Below, one piece after another: positions 56,601 through 64,000 of a DNA stretch of 64,000 bases (position 1 is its first letter; each line of letters starts with the position of its first letter). The DNA is from Liolophura sinensis. Its lineage: Eukaryota; Mollusca; Polyplacophora; Chitonida; Chitonidae. The notes below the pieces were generated by a model. The model was not told the origin of the DNA and searched no databases. It saw nothing but the letters and a program-made list of their open reading frames with translations. The stretch covers positions 23,595,764 to 23,659,763 of the forward strand of contig NC_088306.1 of NCBI RefSeq assembly GCF_032854445.1, given 5' to 3'. The translations under genes were made by a program, and so were the position numbers.

Positions 56601-58361
56601 ATCAGAAAAACTTTAGTGCTGGCATCTAAAGTATCATTTTAAGGCCTTCATGTGCCTTTTTACATACATGTACATGAACCAAACTTTAGGCTACATGTAC
56701 TGCAGTGAAATGTCTGGTCCAGTTTCACACATTGGTCTGTCATGTAATCAAATACATGTACAAGGCAAAACCTATGCCACATGCATCTCCAATTACACTG
56801 TATACATTGCACACAAGGCTAGACGATAATAAGTATTATTGTGAAATTTACTTTGCTTTCTTATTTACTTATTTATTTATTTATCTGACTATGGTCGCTG
56901 TACTCAAGAATTCTTCACTTAGGTGAAAATGGTCAGTTTCATGGGTGGAGGAAATTGGAGTGGCCTGGTTAAACCTACAAACTTTGACAAATTACTGATG
57001 AACTTTCATACATGTGACATACAGAAATGTACACCACAACGATAGAAGACAAGTCATCCTCAACGAATGTTAGGCTGTGCTAATGGCCATAGGAAGACAT
57101 GTTGACCGTTTGTCACCAAGGTCCCAGAAACTATGAGAGGAGTGCAGCTTTATTACATGTACTTAAGTACTTGTAATTTGGTATTTAGGGATTTTTTTTC
57201 TAAGGCTTTAAATTACTCCCCACAATTCCTTTGAAACAATGCTACAGCCAAGGAAAGAGATGGCATGCATGGAGTTGGAGGAGAAAAAGGCAATATCAAA
57301 TCCAAATTTATGTTTTACAGGCAGAATGAATCTTTTTCAATGTCAAGGGAGGGAATAAAATAAAACTAAAACTGAAAAATCATTTAACGTATGGGAAATG
57401 TGTCCTAGCAATTGTTCCCGTTGAAGACATATACTGTATATTTAAATGATAGGAAAGCACTGAAAAATAGGAAAATTGTCTAAAATATTAAGATCAGACA
57501 AAATAAAAAAAGTGGGTTTCCAACTTTTTTGGATTTTCTAGAGTCAGTTCGCCTGTAAAACACAAAGTAACATTGGTGTCACCAAATTTACATGACTGAT
57601 CAATATATCACATTATAGTATAAATCCAGCCAAATGCTGTCCTGTAATATCACTTACCTTTTCATAAAATTTATGTTGTATCCCCATAGCATGCATGATT
57701 GCTCCTGAGACTTTGGTGTCCAGGAACTGAGTGACTTCCTGAATACTGAATGGGCCTTTCATATGCGCCATGACACCCTGCAAGGCCGTCACCAAGTCAT
57801 CCCATTCCTCGCTGATTTCCTCGATCTTTGCTAAGCAGCCTCGCAACACATTCACACAGAATTTCTTGCAAGGTTTCACTCTGGTATATCCTTCGCAATG
57901 TGAACAGAACTGCAACCGTGTCAAAGCAAAGCTGCACTCTTTATCTACTACCAGGAGATCGGTGAAATTCACTGCTTTCACGATCACCGAAAGCCCTTTG
58001 AGGAACATCCTGGCTTTAGACAGGGACTTAGAAAGGCTGACAGACATTTTGTGGGGGAAATCTCCAAAGGGCTGGGGATACAAGTTCTGACGGACACCAG
58101 CTAAGCAGTCTTTGTAATCCTCGGTGAAAACAGAAAGCGATGGATCGTTCAAAATTTGGCTGAAGGCAATGGGAAATAAATCGTCGAAAAACTTGGAAAC
58201 AGACAGATTAATGTTCACGTTCCTCTGAAGGATGTACTGCTGTAAATCCAGGAAAAGGGCCTTAAGAGCATCATTCATCTCCTGCCAGGGAACGTGGTAC
58301 ATGTCACTCAACAGCAGGTCTGTGTTGTACTGGGCACCTTCAATCATGGCCAGGAATTGTT
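20499..58361 (-). CDS. Glypican, GPC3/GPC5 (dally) class; 3' five exons, N-terminus outside the window
   Basis: Five exons with matching phases encode 469 complete residues and a stop. Glypicans are cell-surface heparan sulfate proteoglycans that tune Wnt, Hedgehog and BMP signalling. Ten cysteines are visible, including CSHCEGYTRVKPCKKFC and CWNG. The usual fourteen would be completed by N-terminal exons not seen here. The wording around KDCLAGVRQ, SLSKSLSKARMFLKGL and FTDLL, and the stalk LKDELSHVKRLL, is closer to GPC3/GPC5 than to the GPC4/GPC6 group. After an acidic patch (EDDED) comes SGSGSGDG (21453-21430), the glycosaminoglycan attachment site. The end, TTLAVSILTTVILLWKG, is a hydrophobic GPI-anchor signal. 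Introns are very long (26.4 kb and 8.7 kb). No RxxR convertase site is seen in the usual region; there is only NRKSEKK. Confidence 0.93.
20698..20962. mobile_element. MITE family 2 in glypican last intron
   Basis: Long imperfect inverted ends: left ACTCTTTAAAAGGAAAAACA to AAATTTTAGGCA (20698-20763), right GTTGCCTAACATTTCTGACA to CAACAAAAGAGTTC (20893-20962). It has no ORF. Its left end is 65 bases upstream of the last glypican acceptor. Confidence 0.65.
21255..21330 (-). repeat. tRNA-like B-box relic
   Basis: Minus strand GGGTTCTATTCCAGTGTCGG resembles a B-box and the following T-arm of a SINE head. No full tRNA fold is supported. Confidence 0.3.
21393..21576 (-). CDS. Glypican heparan sulfate attachment exon
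   Basis: 184 bases, starting LLTPQAGDDMMQAEPD. The acidic GYGFEDDEDFMY leads to SGSGSGDG, whose serines are the likely glycosaminoglycan sites. It ends RSTRGK plus one base. Acceptor TTGTGCAG, donor AAAG|GTAAGG. Confidence 0.95.
21977..22192. mobile_element. MITE family 1a beside a glypican donor
   Basis: The left end is TAATTCCTCAATCTTTTCAC and the right end GTGAAAAGGTTGAAGAACTA. The interior matches 12732-12985. The right end stops about 20 bases from the donor of the exon at 22213-22339. Confidence 0.75.
22213..22339 (-). CDS. Glypican stalk exon
   Basis: 127 bases. The first base completes Ser, then YDEKVPEPTFIRQVQHNPEV continues to LSHVKR. Acceptor TTTGCAG, donor AGA|GTAAGT. A MITE ends about 20 bases beyond the donor. 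Confidence 0.93.
22427..22640 (+). mobile_element. SINE-like family 2, plus copy
   Basis: It starts near a perfect B-box (GGGTTCAAACCC, 22457-22468), then has GGCACTAAGCACTGAGAGGT and GGTGTCATGTCTGGTGTCTT. The same sequence returns inverted at 22752-22945. Confidence 0.65.
22752..22945 (-). mobile_element. SINE-like family 2, inverted copy
   Basis: It is the reverse of the 22490-22625 segment: GAAGACACCAGACACGACAC, CCCATTATACTGACATTGGG and CTCTAACCTCTTAGTGCTGA. The minus-strand head near 22920-22945 contains GGTTCGAGTGCC, B-box-like. Confidence 0.65.
23013..23196. mobile_element. MITE family 1b copy
   Basis: The left end is AATCTTCAATCGTTTCAACC and the right end GTTGAAAGGGTCAAAGAATA. The interior has ACTAAAGATGCAAGCTTCAT. 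The ends are like family 1a but the interior is not. Confidence 0.6.
25020..25178. repeat. Interspersed repeat family D
   Basis: It contains GAAAAGAAATTGATCAACTT, AACCAAGCAAAATGTGTCAC and CTTCAGGTTAAATACAGTA, in the same order as 31870-32045 and 17350-17495. Confidence 0.45.
25861..26070. mobile_element. MITE family 1b copy
   Basis: The left end is TAAATCTTCACCATTTTCTA and the right end GAATGAAAAGGATGCAGAAT. The interior has CATAAAACTGTGCAAATTAT and TTTCAAAATATTG shared with the other 1b copies. Confidence 0.55.
27718..28053. mobile_element. MITE family 2, best copy
   Basis: Inverted ends of about 72 bases: left 27718-27790 (CTCTTTTGCTGTTAAAGGTA to AAAAATGTTAGGCAAC) and right 27979-28053 (GTTGCCTAACATATTTGACA to CCATAAAAGAGTTTGAG). 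The interior, about 190 bases, has no ORF. Confidence 0.75.
29059..29996 (-). repeat. SINE-derived 66-bp minisatellite, 14 copies
   Basis: Fourteen copies of a 66-bp unit. TTCCTGGATA recurs every 66 bases from 29096 to 29954. The unit joins two SINE family 1 pieces, AGAGGTTCCTGGATACTGTACTGTGCCAGC-like (split here: AGAGGTTCCTGG and ACTGTGCCAGC) and AGCATTATGGTAGGAGGAAA. The left flank keeps the SINE tail (TATTTATTTATTTGCTTGGTG) in part, and the right flank (CTGACAACTAGGCCACATG) resembles its tRNA head. Because 66 is divisible by 3 and no unit holds a stop, frames of 306-374 codons stay open on both strands. They have no start context or splice support, and I do not call them genes. Confidence 0.9.
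30410..30500 (-). mobile_element. Diverged SINE-like fragment
   Basis: TATTTATTTGATTGGTATAG then GTGCTCAAGAATTCCTGACT is a worn version of the SINE family 1 tail region. Confidence 0.5.
30792..31054 (-). mobile_element. SINE family 1, full-length copy with tRNA head
   Basis: The minus strand has a head with GTGGCTCAGTTGATTAGCGC-like A-box and GAGTTCAAATCC B-box, then AGCATTATGGTGGAAGGGAA and the AATATTTCACTTATACGTCG tail region. It generates part of a spurious 128-codon ORF. Confidence 0.88.
31870..32045. repeat. Interspersed repeat family D
   Basis: GAAAAGAAATTATTCATACT, then AATCAAGCACAATGTATCAC and GTGAAATACAGTAAACA. An A/C-rich run interrupts the copy. Confidence 0.4.
33138..33333 (+). 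mobile_element. SINE family 1, 5'-truncated plus copy
   Basis: It starts at CAGGAGCCTCTCACTAATGC, keeps CGAGTTCAAGCCCAGTTCAT (B-box part), CCATAATGCTGGCCATCATT and GAAATATTCTTGAGTACAAT, and ends in (AATT/AAAT) tail repeats. Confidence 0.85.
36731..36783 (-). repeat. C-rich tract (G-rich on the transcribed-RNA strand)
   Basis: The plus strand is CCCTCTCCCCCTCCCCC and more C runs. The minus strand, which has the same sense as glypican RNA, therefore carries several G runs able to form a quadruplex. Confidence 0.5.
37521..37720. other. 200-N assembly gap with identical edges
   Basis: Exactly 200 N. The 17 bases before it (37504-37520) and the 17 bases after it (37721-37737) are both CATCCAGCTGTTTCTAT. 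This suggests that two overlapping contig ends were joined with a fixed-size gap. Frames reported through the N run are meaningless. Confidence 0.97.
38430..38590. repeat. Short direct repeat, two units
   Basis: AAATAAAGGTTTCATTCATT with CTACAGCAGAAAG is followed about 85 bases later by AAATAAAGGTTTCATTCACT with TACAGAAGAAAG. Confidence 0.6.
40679..40905. mobile_element. MITE family 1a copy, right end eroded
   Basis: The left end is TGTAATTCTTCAACCTTTTT, followed by GCAGGTTTGCAAGG and TTATTCAAGCATATTCAG. The right end (CTGAAAAGGCTAAC) is worn. It is oriented like the 4147 copy. Confidence 0.55.
41207..41229 (+). repeat. G-rich tract
   Basis: GGTGGAGGGGGAGGGGAGGG has four G runs with short loops on the plus strand, the template strand for glypican transcription. 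Confidence 0.5.
44478..44641 (+). mobile_element. SINE family 1, 5'-truncated plus copy
   Basis: TGGTCATGGGTTTCCCCGGA, AAAATGCTGGCTGCTGTTGT and AGTGAAATATTCTTGAATAT, ending in AATAAATA tail repeats. The tRNA head is absent. Confidence 0.8.
46724..46764 (+). repeat. (GGGGGT)n G-quadruplex-prone tract
   Basis: Repeated GGGGGT units on the plus strand form at least five G runs of four or more, with single-base loops. Confidence 0.65.
48730..48992 (-). CDS. Glypican exon with CWNG motif
   Basis: 263 bases, starting VVEKCGRPNPNQQ and ending STECWNGHDVS plus two bases. It holds three conserved cysteines. The basic NRKSEKK lies where vertebrate members are cut by convertases. Acceptor CCAACAG, donor AG|GTAAGT. 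Confidence 0.95.
49192..49398 (+). mobile_element. SINE family 1 with intact pol III promoter, 3'-truncated
   Basis: The A-box TGGCTCAGTTGG is at 49195-49206 and the B-box AGTTCAAGTCC at 49264-49274, the spacing expected of tRNA-type promoters. The body continues to GCTGGCCGCCATCGTATAAG and stops before the AATATTCTTGAG and tail seen in other copies. Confidence 0.88.
50257..50840. repeat. Direct repeat pair about 430 bp apart
   Basis: The segments at about 50257-50460 and 50690-50840 share ATTAATTGTAG, ACTCTTTCGATATTTA, AATCACAAATTTCTTTGACA, TTAGTTTTA, ATTCATGGC and CTGACAGATGAAC in the same order. Confidence 0.7.
53533..53748. mobile_element. MITE family 1a copy
   Basis: The left end is TTAATTCCTCGATCTTATGG and the right end ATGCGAAAAGACTGAAGAAT then TACAG. 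The interior follows 12732-12985, including GGCTTCACAAAAAGTATAAT. Confidence 0.75.
54529..54542. repeat. Short (CT)n microsatellite
   Basis: An uninterrupted TCTCTCTCTCTCT run. Confidence 0.7.
54930..55440. repeat. Degenerate tandem repeat
   Basis: About a dozen irregularly spaced copies of GGCATTAGAACCTCAT-like sequence, separated by variable segments that include ACATGTACATG runs. The pair at about 55140-55262 is a cleaner duplication with a period near 62 bases (GTGCAGGTTAGGCATTTGAG in both). Confidence 0.7.
56866..56990 (-). mobile_element. Diverged SINE-like fragment
   Basis: TTATTTATTTATCTGACTAT, TGTACTCAAGAATTCTTCAC and TGGGTGGAGGAAATTGG follow the SINE family 1 order with many changes. 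Confidence 0.5.
57658..58361 (-). CDS. Glypican large central exon
   Basis: 704 bases; two bases complete a codon begun upstream, followed by 234 codons. It starts QFLAMIEGAQYNTDLLL and ends QHKFYEK. It holds seven cysteines of the core, including CSHC and the KKFCVNVLRGC segment. Acceptor CTTTGCAG, donor AAG|GTAAGT. The single large exon resembles the layout of vertebrate GPC3/GPC5. Confidence 0.95.
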
Positions 58362-58830
58362 CTGCAAAGAGAGTAAAAATAATTCATATATTTGATTCGA
58401 TCGCAAATAAGCTAATTAAAACACACTGAAAATGAGATTTGCTGTTTTGACCTTTTGTCAGTGAATATAGTTACTTATTCCACCTGATTTTGAGACTTCT
58501 ACTGATTTTATAAAGATATGCTCACATTGGATATGAAGATTATGTGACATTCTACTGGAAAAATGTGAGTTTCAGCATCAAAAGCAATATTTTAGCTTAA
58601 TTTGTTTCTCCAATATACATAGAAATCTGCTAATGTACTTTAATCCCAATTCCAAGTATAGGTGAAGTCACTTTAGACCGATTAACATCAAACAGAATGT
58701 ACGTCCGTTATGACACCACGTCTACCTTCCCCAATATCAACCCTTCACCAACATATTTGGAAACTCTTAACATACAATAGACAGAGACGCAAATTCAAAG
58801 TGATATAATGGAGGTTTAAATATTCAAGTT

Positions 58831-58898
58831 ATTTTATTTTATTAGATTGGTGTTTTACACCATACTCAAGAATATTTCACTTATATGACGGCTGCCAT
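58831..58898 (-). mobile_element. SINE family 1 tail fragment
   Basis: TTATTAGATTGGTGTTTTAC and ACTCAAGAATATTTCACTTA up to GACGGCTGCCATT, then unrelated sequence. Confidence 0.75.
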
Positions 58899-59732
58899 TT
58901 CAAAGCTCCTCGATAGTGGCTACAAGTGCAAAATCTTAGGCTTTTGGCAAGTGAGGCAACTGTACATTCTGTAGTCAGTTAACCAGAGTTCCTGACTGCG
59001 AATTCTTACCACTAACACAAAAGACAATGTACCATATCAGTTTTAAAACTTCACCCCAAATAATGTACTTCCACAAGCAAATAAAGGTCATACCGTATCA
59101 CTTTTGGTGCTGAAACCTTACATTCTTTCAGTTAGATATCAGTGTACCTTCATATACAAATCTCAAAATATTACACAAAATGAGTAACTTATTCATGGGC
59201 ATAATCTTAGACCAAATACAGTATTTTTAATAGCATCTAGGGTTAACATGTAACTATAACCTACACATCCCAAAGGAGATCCACAGGAACGATTAGAGCT
59301 AATGTGAGCACTGAGGCAACAAAGGAGAACTAGAAAGTGCCAGTGAAGCGTCTGCTGGGGTTAGCAGATTTATAGAAAACACCCGTGACTACCTGATTCC
59401 TGACATTTTGTAAGTCGCGTAACCTTTCTAGCGTATGTGTCTGGCATTACACTACTACAGACACAACACTGCGCGGGAAAACTGAGGTCACGATCTCACC
59501 CCCATATCGTTACCCCGCCACTAATAGGGTGGGATGAACACAGGCTGGTTTGGTCACATACAAGCCTTGGAGGATTTTGTAGCTCTGCCAAAGCCACTCT
59601 AGCAGAGAAATCTTTGGCTAAGGACTTCAGAATACAGTCTGGCTCACAGGATCCATACCTATGGAAAGTGTGTATTAGGCTGCTTTTGTAAGAAAAACAA
59701 TTTTGCATTTCTCCGTATGCTGTCTTACTTCC

Positions 59733-62700
59733 ATCATTATAGCTTAGATTCATCAGATAGTAAAACAGATACTTTCTGAATTCATCATTAGTTGGATTCA
59801 TCAAGTAAAACAGATACTTTCTCAACTCATTATAAGTTAGATTCATCAAGTAAAACAGATACTTTCTGAATTCATTATAAGTTAGGCTCATCAAGTAAAA
59901 CAGATACTTTCTGAACTCATTATAAGTTAGATTCATCAAATAAAACAGATACTTTCTGAACTCATTATAAGTTAAATTCATCAAGTAAAACAGATCCTTT
60001 CTGAACTCATTATAAGTTAGACTCATCAAGTAAAACAGATACTTTCTCAACTCATTATAAGTTAGATTCATCAAGTAAAACAGATACTTTCTGAATTCAT
60101 TATAAGTTAGGCTCATCAAGTAAAACAGATACTTTCTCAACTCATTATATAACTTGGATTCATCAAGTAAAACAGATCCTTTCTGAACTCATTATAAGTT
60201 AGATTCATCAAGTAAAACAGATACTTTCTCAACTCATTATAAGTTAGATTCATCAAATAAAACAGATACTTCTGGGATTCATTATAAGTTAGGCTCATCA
60301 AGTAAAACAGATACTTTCTGAATCCATTATAACTTGGATTCATCAAGTAAAACAGATACTTTCTGAACCCATTATAAGTTAGACTCATCAAGTAAAACAG
60401 ATACTTTCTGAACTCATTATAAGTTAGACTCATCAAGTAAAACAGATACTTTCTGAATCCATTATAACTTGGATTCATCAAGTAAAACAGATACTTTCTG
60501 AACTCATTATAATTTGGATTCATCAAGTAAAACAGATACTTTCTGAATTCATTATAAGTTAGACTCATCAAGTAAAACAGATACTTTCTGAATTCATTAT
60601 AACTTGGATTCATCAAGTAAAACAGATCCTTTCTGAATTCATTATAAGTTAGGCTCATCAAGTAAAACAGATACTTTCTCAACTCATTATAATTTGGATT
60701 CATCAAGTAAAACAGATACTTTCTCAACTCATTATAAGTTAGACTCATCAAGTAAAACAGATCCTTTCTGAACCCATTATAAGTTAGACTCATCAAGTAA
60801 AACAGATACTTTCTGAATTCATTATAAGTTAGACTCATCAAGTAAAACAGATACTTTCTGAATTCATTATAACTTGGATTCATCAAGTAAAACAGATCCT
60901 TTCTGAATTCATTATAAGTTAGGCTCATCAAGTAAAACAGATACTTTCTCAACTCATTATAATTTGGATTCATCAAGTAAAACAGATACTTTCTCAACTC
61001 ATTATAAGTTAGACTCATCAAGTAAAACAGATCCTTTCTGAACTCATTATAAGTTAGACTCATCAAATAAAACAGATACTTTCTGAACTCATTATAAGTT
61101 AGGCTCATCAAGTAAAACAGATACTTTCTCAACTCATTATAAGTTAGATTCATCAAGTAAAACAGATACTTTCTGAATTCATTATAAGTTAGGCTCATCA
61201 AGTAAAACAGATACTTTCTGAACCCATTATAAGTTAGACTCATCAAGTAAAACAGATACTTTCTGAACTCATTACAAGTTAGATTCATCAAGTAAAACAG
61301 ATACTTTCTGAATCCATTATAAGTTAGACTCATCAAGTAAAACAGATACTTTCTGAACTCATTATAAGTTAGACTCATCAAGTAAAACAGATCCTTTCTC
61401 AACTCATTATAAGTTAGATTCATCAAATAAAACAGATTCTTCTGGGATTCATTATAAGTTAGGCTCATCAAGTAAAACAGATACTTTCTGAATCCATTAT
61501 AACTTGGATTCATCAAGTAAAACAGATACTTTCTGAACCCATTATAAGTTAGACTCATCAAGTAAAACAGATACTTTCTGAACTCATTATAAGTTAGACT
61601 CATCAAGTAAAACAGATACTTTCTGAATCCATTATAACTTGGATTCATCAAGTAAAACAGATACTTTCTGAACTCATTATAACTTGGATTCATCAAGTAA
61701 AACAGATACTTTCTGAATTCATTATAAGTTAGACTCATCAAGTAAAACAGATACTTTCTCAACTCATTATATAACTTGGATTCATCAAGTAAAACAGATC
61801 CTTTCTCAACTCATTATAAGTTAGACTCATCAAGTAAAACAGATCCTTTCTGAACTCATTATAAGTTAGACTCATCAAGTAAAACAGATACTTTCTCAAC
61901 TCATTATATAACTTGGATTCATCAAGTAAAACAGATCCTTTCTCAACTCATTATAAGTTAGACTCATCAAGTAAAACAGATCCTTTCTGAACCCATTATA
62001 AGTTAGACTCATCAAGTAAAACAGATACTTTCTGAACTCATTATAAGTTAGATTCATCAAGTAAAACAGATACTTTCTGAACTCATTATAAGTTAGACTC
62101 ATCAAGTAAAACAGATACTTTCTCAACTCATTATAAGTTAGATTCATCAAATAAAACAGATACTTTCTGAACTCATTATAAGTTAGGCTCATCAAGTAAA
62201 ACAGATACTTTCTGAACTCATTATAAGTTAGATTCATCAAATAAAACAGATACTTTCTGAATTCATTATAAGTTAGGCTCATCAAGTAAAACAGATACTT
62301 TCTGAACTCATTATAAGTTAGATTCATCAAGTAAAACAGATACTTTCTCAACTCATTATAAGTTAGACTCATCAAGTAAAACAGATACTTTCTGAACTCA
62401 TTATAAGTTAGATTCATCAAGTAAAACAGATCCTTTCTGAACTCATTATAAGTTAGACTCATCAAGTAAAACAGATACTTTCTGAACTCATTATAAGTTA
62501 GATTCATCAAGTAAAACAGATCCTTTCTGAACTCATTATAAGTTAGACTCATCAAGTAAAACAGATACTTTCTGAACTCATTATAAGTTAGATTCATCAA
62601 ATAAAACAGATACTTTCTGAATTCATTATAAGTTAGACTCATCAAGTAAAACAGATACTTTCTGAACCCATTATAAGTTAGACTCATCAAGTAAAACAGA

Positions 62701-63304
62701 TACTTTCTGAACTCATTATAAGTTAGGCTCATCAAGTAAAACAGATACTTTCTGAATTCATTATAAGTTAGACTCATCAAGTAAAACAGATCCTTTCTCA
62801 ACTCATTATAAGTTAGATTCATCAAATAAAACAGATACTTTCTGAATTCATTATAAGTTAGACTCATCAAGTAAAACAGATACTTTCTGAACCCATTATA
62901 AGTTAGACTCATCAAGTAAAACAGATACTTTCTGAACTCATTATAAGTTAGATTCATCAAATAAAACAGATACTTTCTGAACTCATTATAAGTTAGACTC
63001 ATCAAGTAAAACAGATCCTTTCTCAACTCATTATAAGTTAGACTCATCAAATAAAACAGATACTTCTGGGATTCATTATAAGTCAGGCTCATCAAGTAAA
63101 ACAGATACTTTCTGAATTCATTATAAGTTAGACTGATCAAATAAAACAGATACTTCTGGGATTCATTATAAGTTAGATTCATCAAGTAAAACAGATACTT
63201 TCTGAACTCATTATAAGTTAGACTCATCAAGTAAAACAGATACTTCTGGGATTCATTATAAGTTAGATTCATCAAGTAAAACAGATACTTCTGGAATTCA
63301 TCTC
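59733..63304. repeat. 45-bp minisatellite, about 79 copies, with higher-order structure
   Basis: The unit contains CATCAAGTAAAACAGATACT, TTCTGAATTCATTATAAG and TTAGA. Variant units recur in order, giving super-repeats at 270 bp (60601 and 60871) and 1170 bp (60241 and 61411). Since 45 is a multiple of 3, the minus strand stays open for 214, 541 and 459 codons, with a 15-residue period containing KYLFYLM. Variable positions mostly change the amino acid (Asn/Ser, Glu/Gly, Phe/Leu, Tyr/Asp), and a 2-bp insertion ends the frame at three places, so coding is unlikely. Confidence 0.95.
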
Positions 63305-63415
63305 ATCACTTTTTCAGTTATTGAGGAAACTACATGCATAGCAATGTATTACTAATTAGAGTGCCTCCGCTCAGAGCTCATTCCTTATATAGCTAAATAT
63401 ATAAATCATGCACAT

Positions 63416-63500
63416 TTATTTATTTATCTGACGATGATTTGACACAATGCTCAAGAAGGGTGCTCAATCAGTTTTACTGGCGAGGCAAACCAGGGTGCAC
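63416..63500 (-). mobile_element. Diverged SINE-like fragment
   Basis: TTTATTTATCTGACGATGAT then ATGCTCAAGAAGG and AGGCAAACCAGGGTGCACCC; similar start to the fragment at 56866. Confidence 0.4.
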
Positions 63501-63786
63501 CCTCCTGGCTTATTGCTGCAGTAGAACGAATGAATGAGAACGCATTTTAGCCTGCAACCTCATCGGGCAGGTGAGATAAGAATGAAAGAAAATATGCATC
63601 TAGTGACCCACTCCTATGTAACTCACAGGTGTAGCCAAGTTACATGTAGCCTGGACAACAACAACTGAGGTATATACTGTAATTTACCAAAAGTCAGGCA
63701 TACCGGGATGTAAAAATGCCCATTCACCAGCAACCAAAGGCATCAAAATGATTCATTTGATGCCAAGAGTTAAGATGCAATACAGT

Positions 63787-63979
63787 ATACTCTAATTCTT
63801 CAACCTTTTCAGCCACCTCTACAACCAATATTTTGAAATATTCGGAGAGAACTTTAGGGTATAGAGAAGCTTGCATATTTAATAGCACAAAGAAATCATT
63901 TTAGTGCCATTTTCACAATAATTGTTTGCATACATTTCACTGAAGAAAGTTGAAAAGGTTGAAAATTTTAATACAGTAT
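63787..63979. mobile_element. MITE family 1b copy, inverted
   Basis: The left end is TAATTCTTCAACCTTTTCAG and the right end TTGAAAAGGTTGAAAATTTTA. The reversed interior contains ATGCAAGCTTCTCTATACCC and TTTCAAAATATTGG shared with other 1b copies. Confidence 0.65.
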
Positions 63980-64000
63980 GTAGCTCCAATATCTACCAAT

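Larger units (their letters stand above)
48993..57657 (-). other. Glypican intron (8.7 kb)
   Basis: No exon is needed by phase and none is supported. It holds a SINE with an intact pol III promoter, a 430-bp-spaced direct repeat pair, a degenerate tandem repeat, a MITE and diverged SINE fragments. The 52750-53170 block has overlapping open frames on both strands but no recognisable protein. Confidence 0.6.
58362..64000 (-). other. Probable upstream glypican intron
   Basis: The exon at 58361 begins with a split codon, so a further exon must lie upstream, to the right. I could not find the N-terminal glypican cysteine exons here. The stretch is filled by a SINE fragment, the 45-bp minisatellite, and a MITE at the edge. 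Confidence 0.55.

Noticed and set aside
59437-59691. N-terminal glypican exon
   Set aside because: The translations here lack the expected cysteine pattern and splice phase; the upstream exon is presumed to lie beyond the window.
59496-63275. Minus-strand frames of 214, 541 and 459 codons with a 15-residue repeat
   Set aside because: The 45-bp period keeps the frame open. Variation among units is mainly amino-acid changing, three 2-bp insertions break it, and no start or splice context is present.
59733-63304. CRISPR array
   Set aside because: Units are head to tail with no unique spacers and the window is animal DNA.

Overview
This is an AT-rich stretch of animal nuclear DNA. The genes have short exons, long introns and GT-AG splice sites. 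The dispersed repeats, including tRNA-headed SINEs ending in (AAAT)n-like tails and frequent ACATGTAC palindromes, suggest a mollusc or closely related lophotrochozoan. That placement is inferred from repeat style and protein similarity; no species is claimed. Nothing bacterial, viral or CRISPR-like was found.

Two protein-coding genes can be read, both on the minus strand. The first (991-12094) is complete: 16 exons with consistent splice phases encode a 508-residue member of the NT5DC2/NT5DC3 branch of HAD-type 5'-nucleotidases, with a likely mitochondrial leader. The second (20499 to 58361, continuing upstream) is the 3' part of a GPC3/GPC5 (dally)-class glypican. Its five exons encode the cysteine-rich core, the Ser-Gly heparan sulfate attachment site and the GPI signal. 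The signal peptide and N-terminal exons are not in the window, so everything from 58362 to the right edge is probably glypican intron. The two genes are unrelated in function and are separated by about 8.4 kb.

The rest is introns, intergenic DNA and repeats: (a) at least a dozen copies of one tRNA-derived SINE; (b) a second SINE-like family, including an inverted pair at 22427-22945; (c) two families of short inverted-repeat elements (MITEs), one with two different interiors under the same ends; (d) a 14-copy, 66-bp minisatellite at 29079-29990 that appears to have grown inside a SINE; (e) a 3.6-kb, 45-bp minisatellite at 59733-63304 with higher-order structure, about 1.4 kb from the first visible glypican exon; and (f) a 200-N gap whose two edges carry the same 17 bases.

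No new gene system was found. The least ordinary observations are the SINE-born minisatellite, the MITE family with two interiors, a 422-bp element between 130-bp direct repeats, the inverted SINE pair just upstream of a glypican acceptor, and the probably false assembly gap. Long open frames across the two minisatellites arise because their periods are multiples of three, and they are not annotated as genes.
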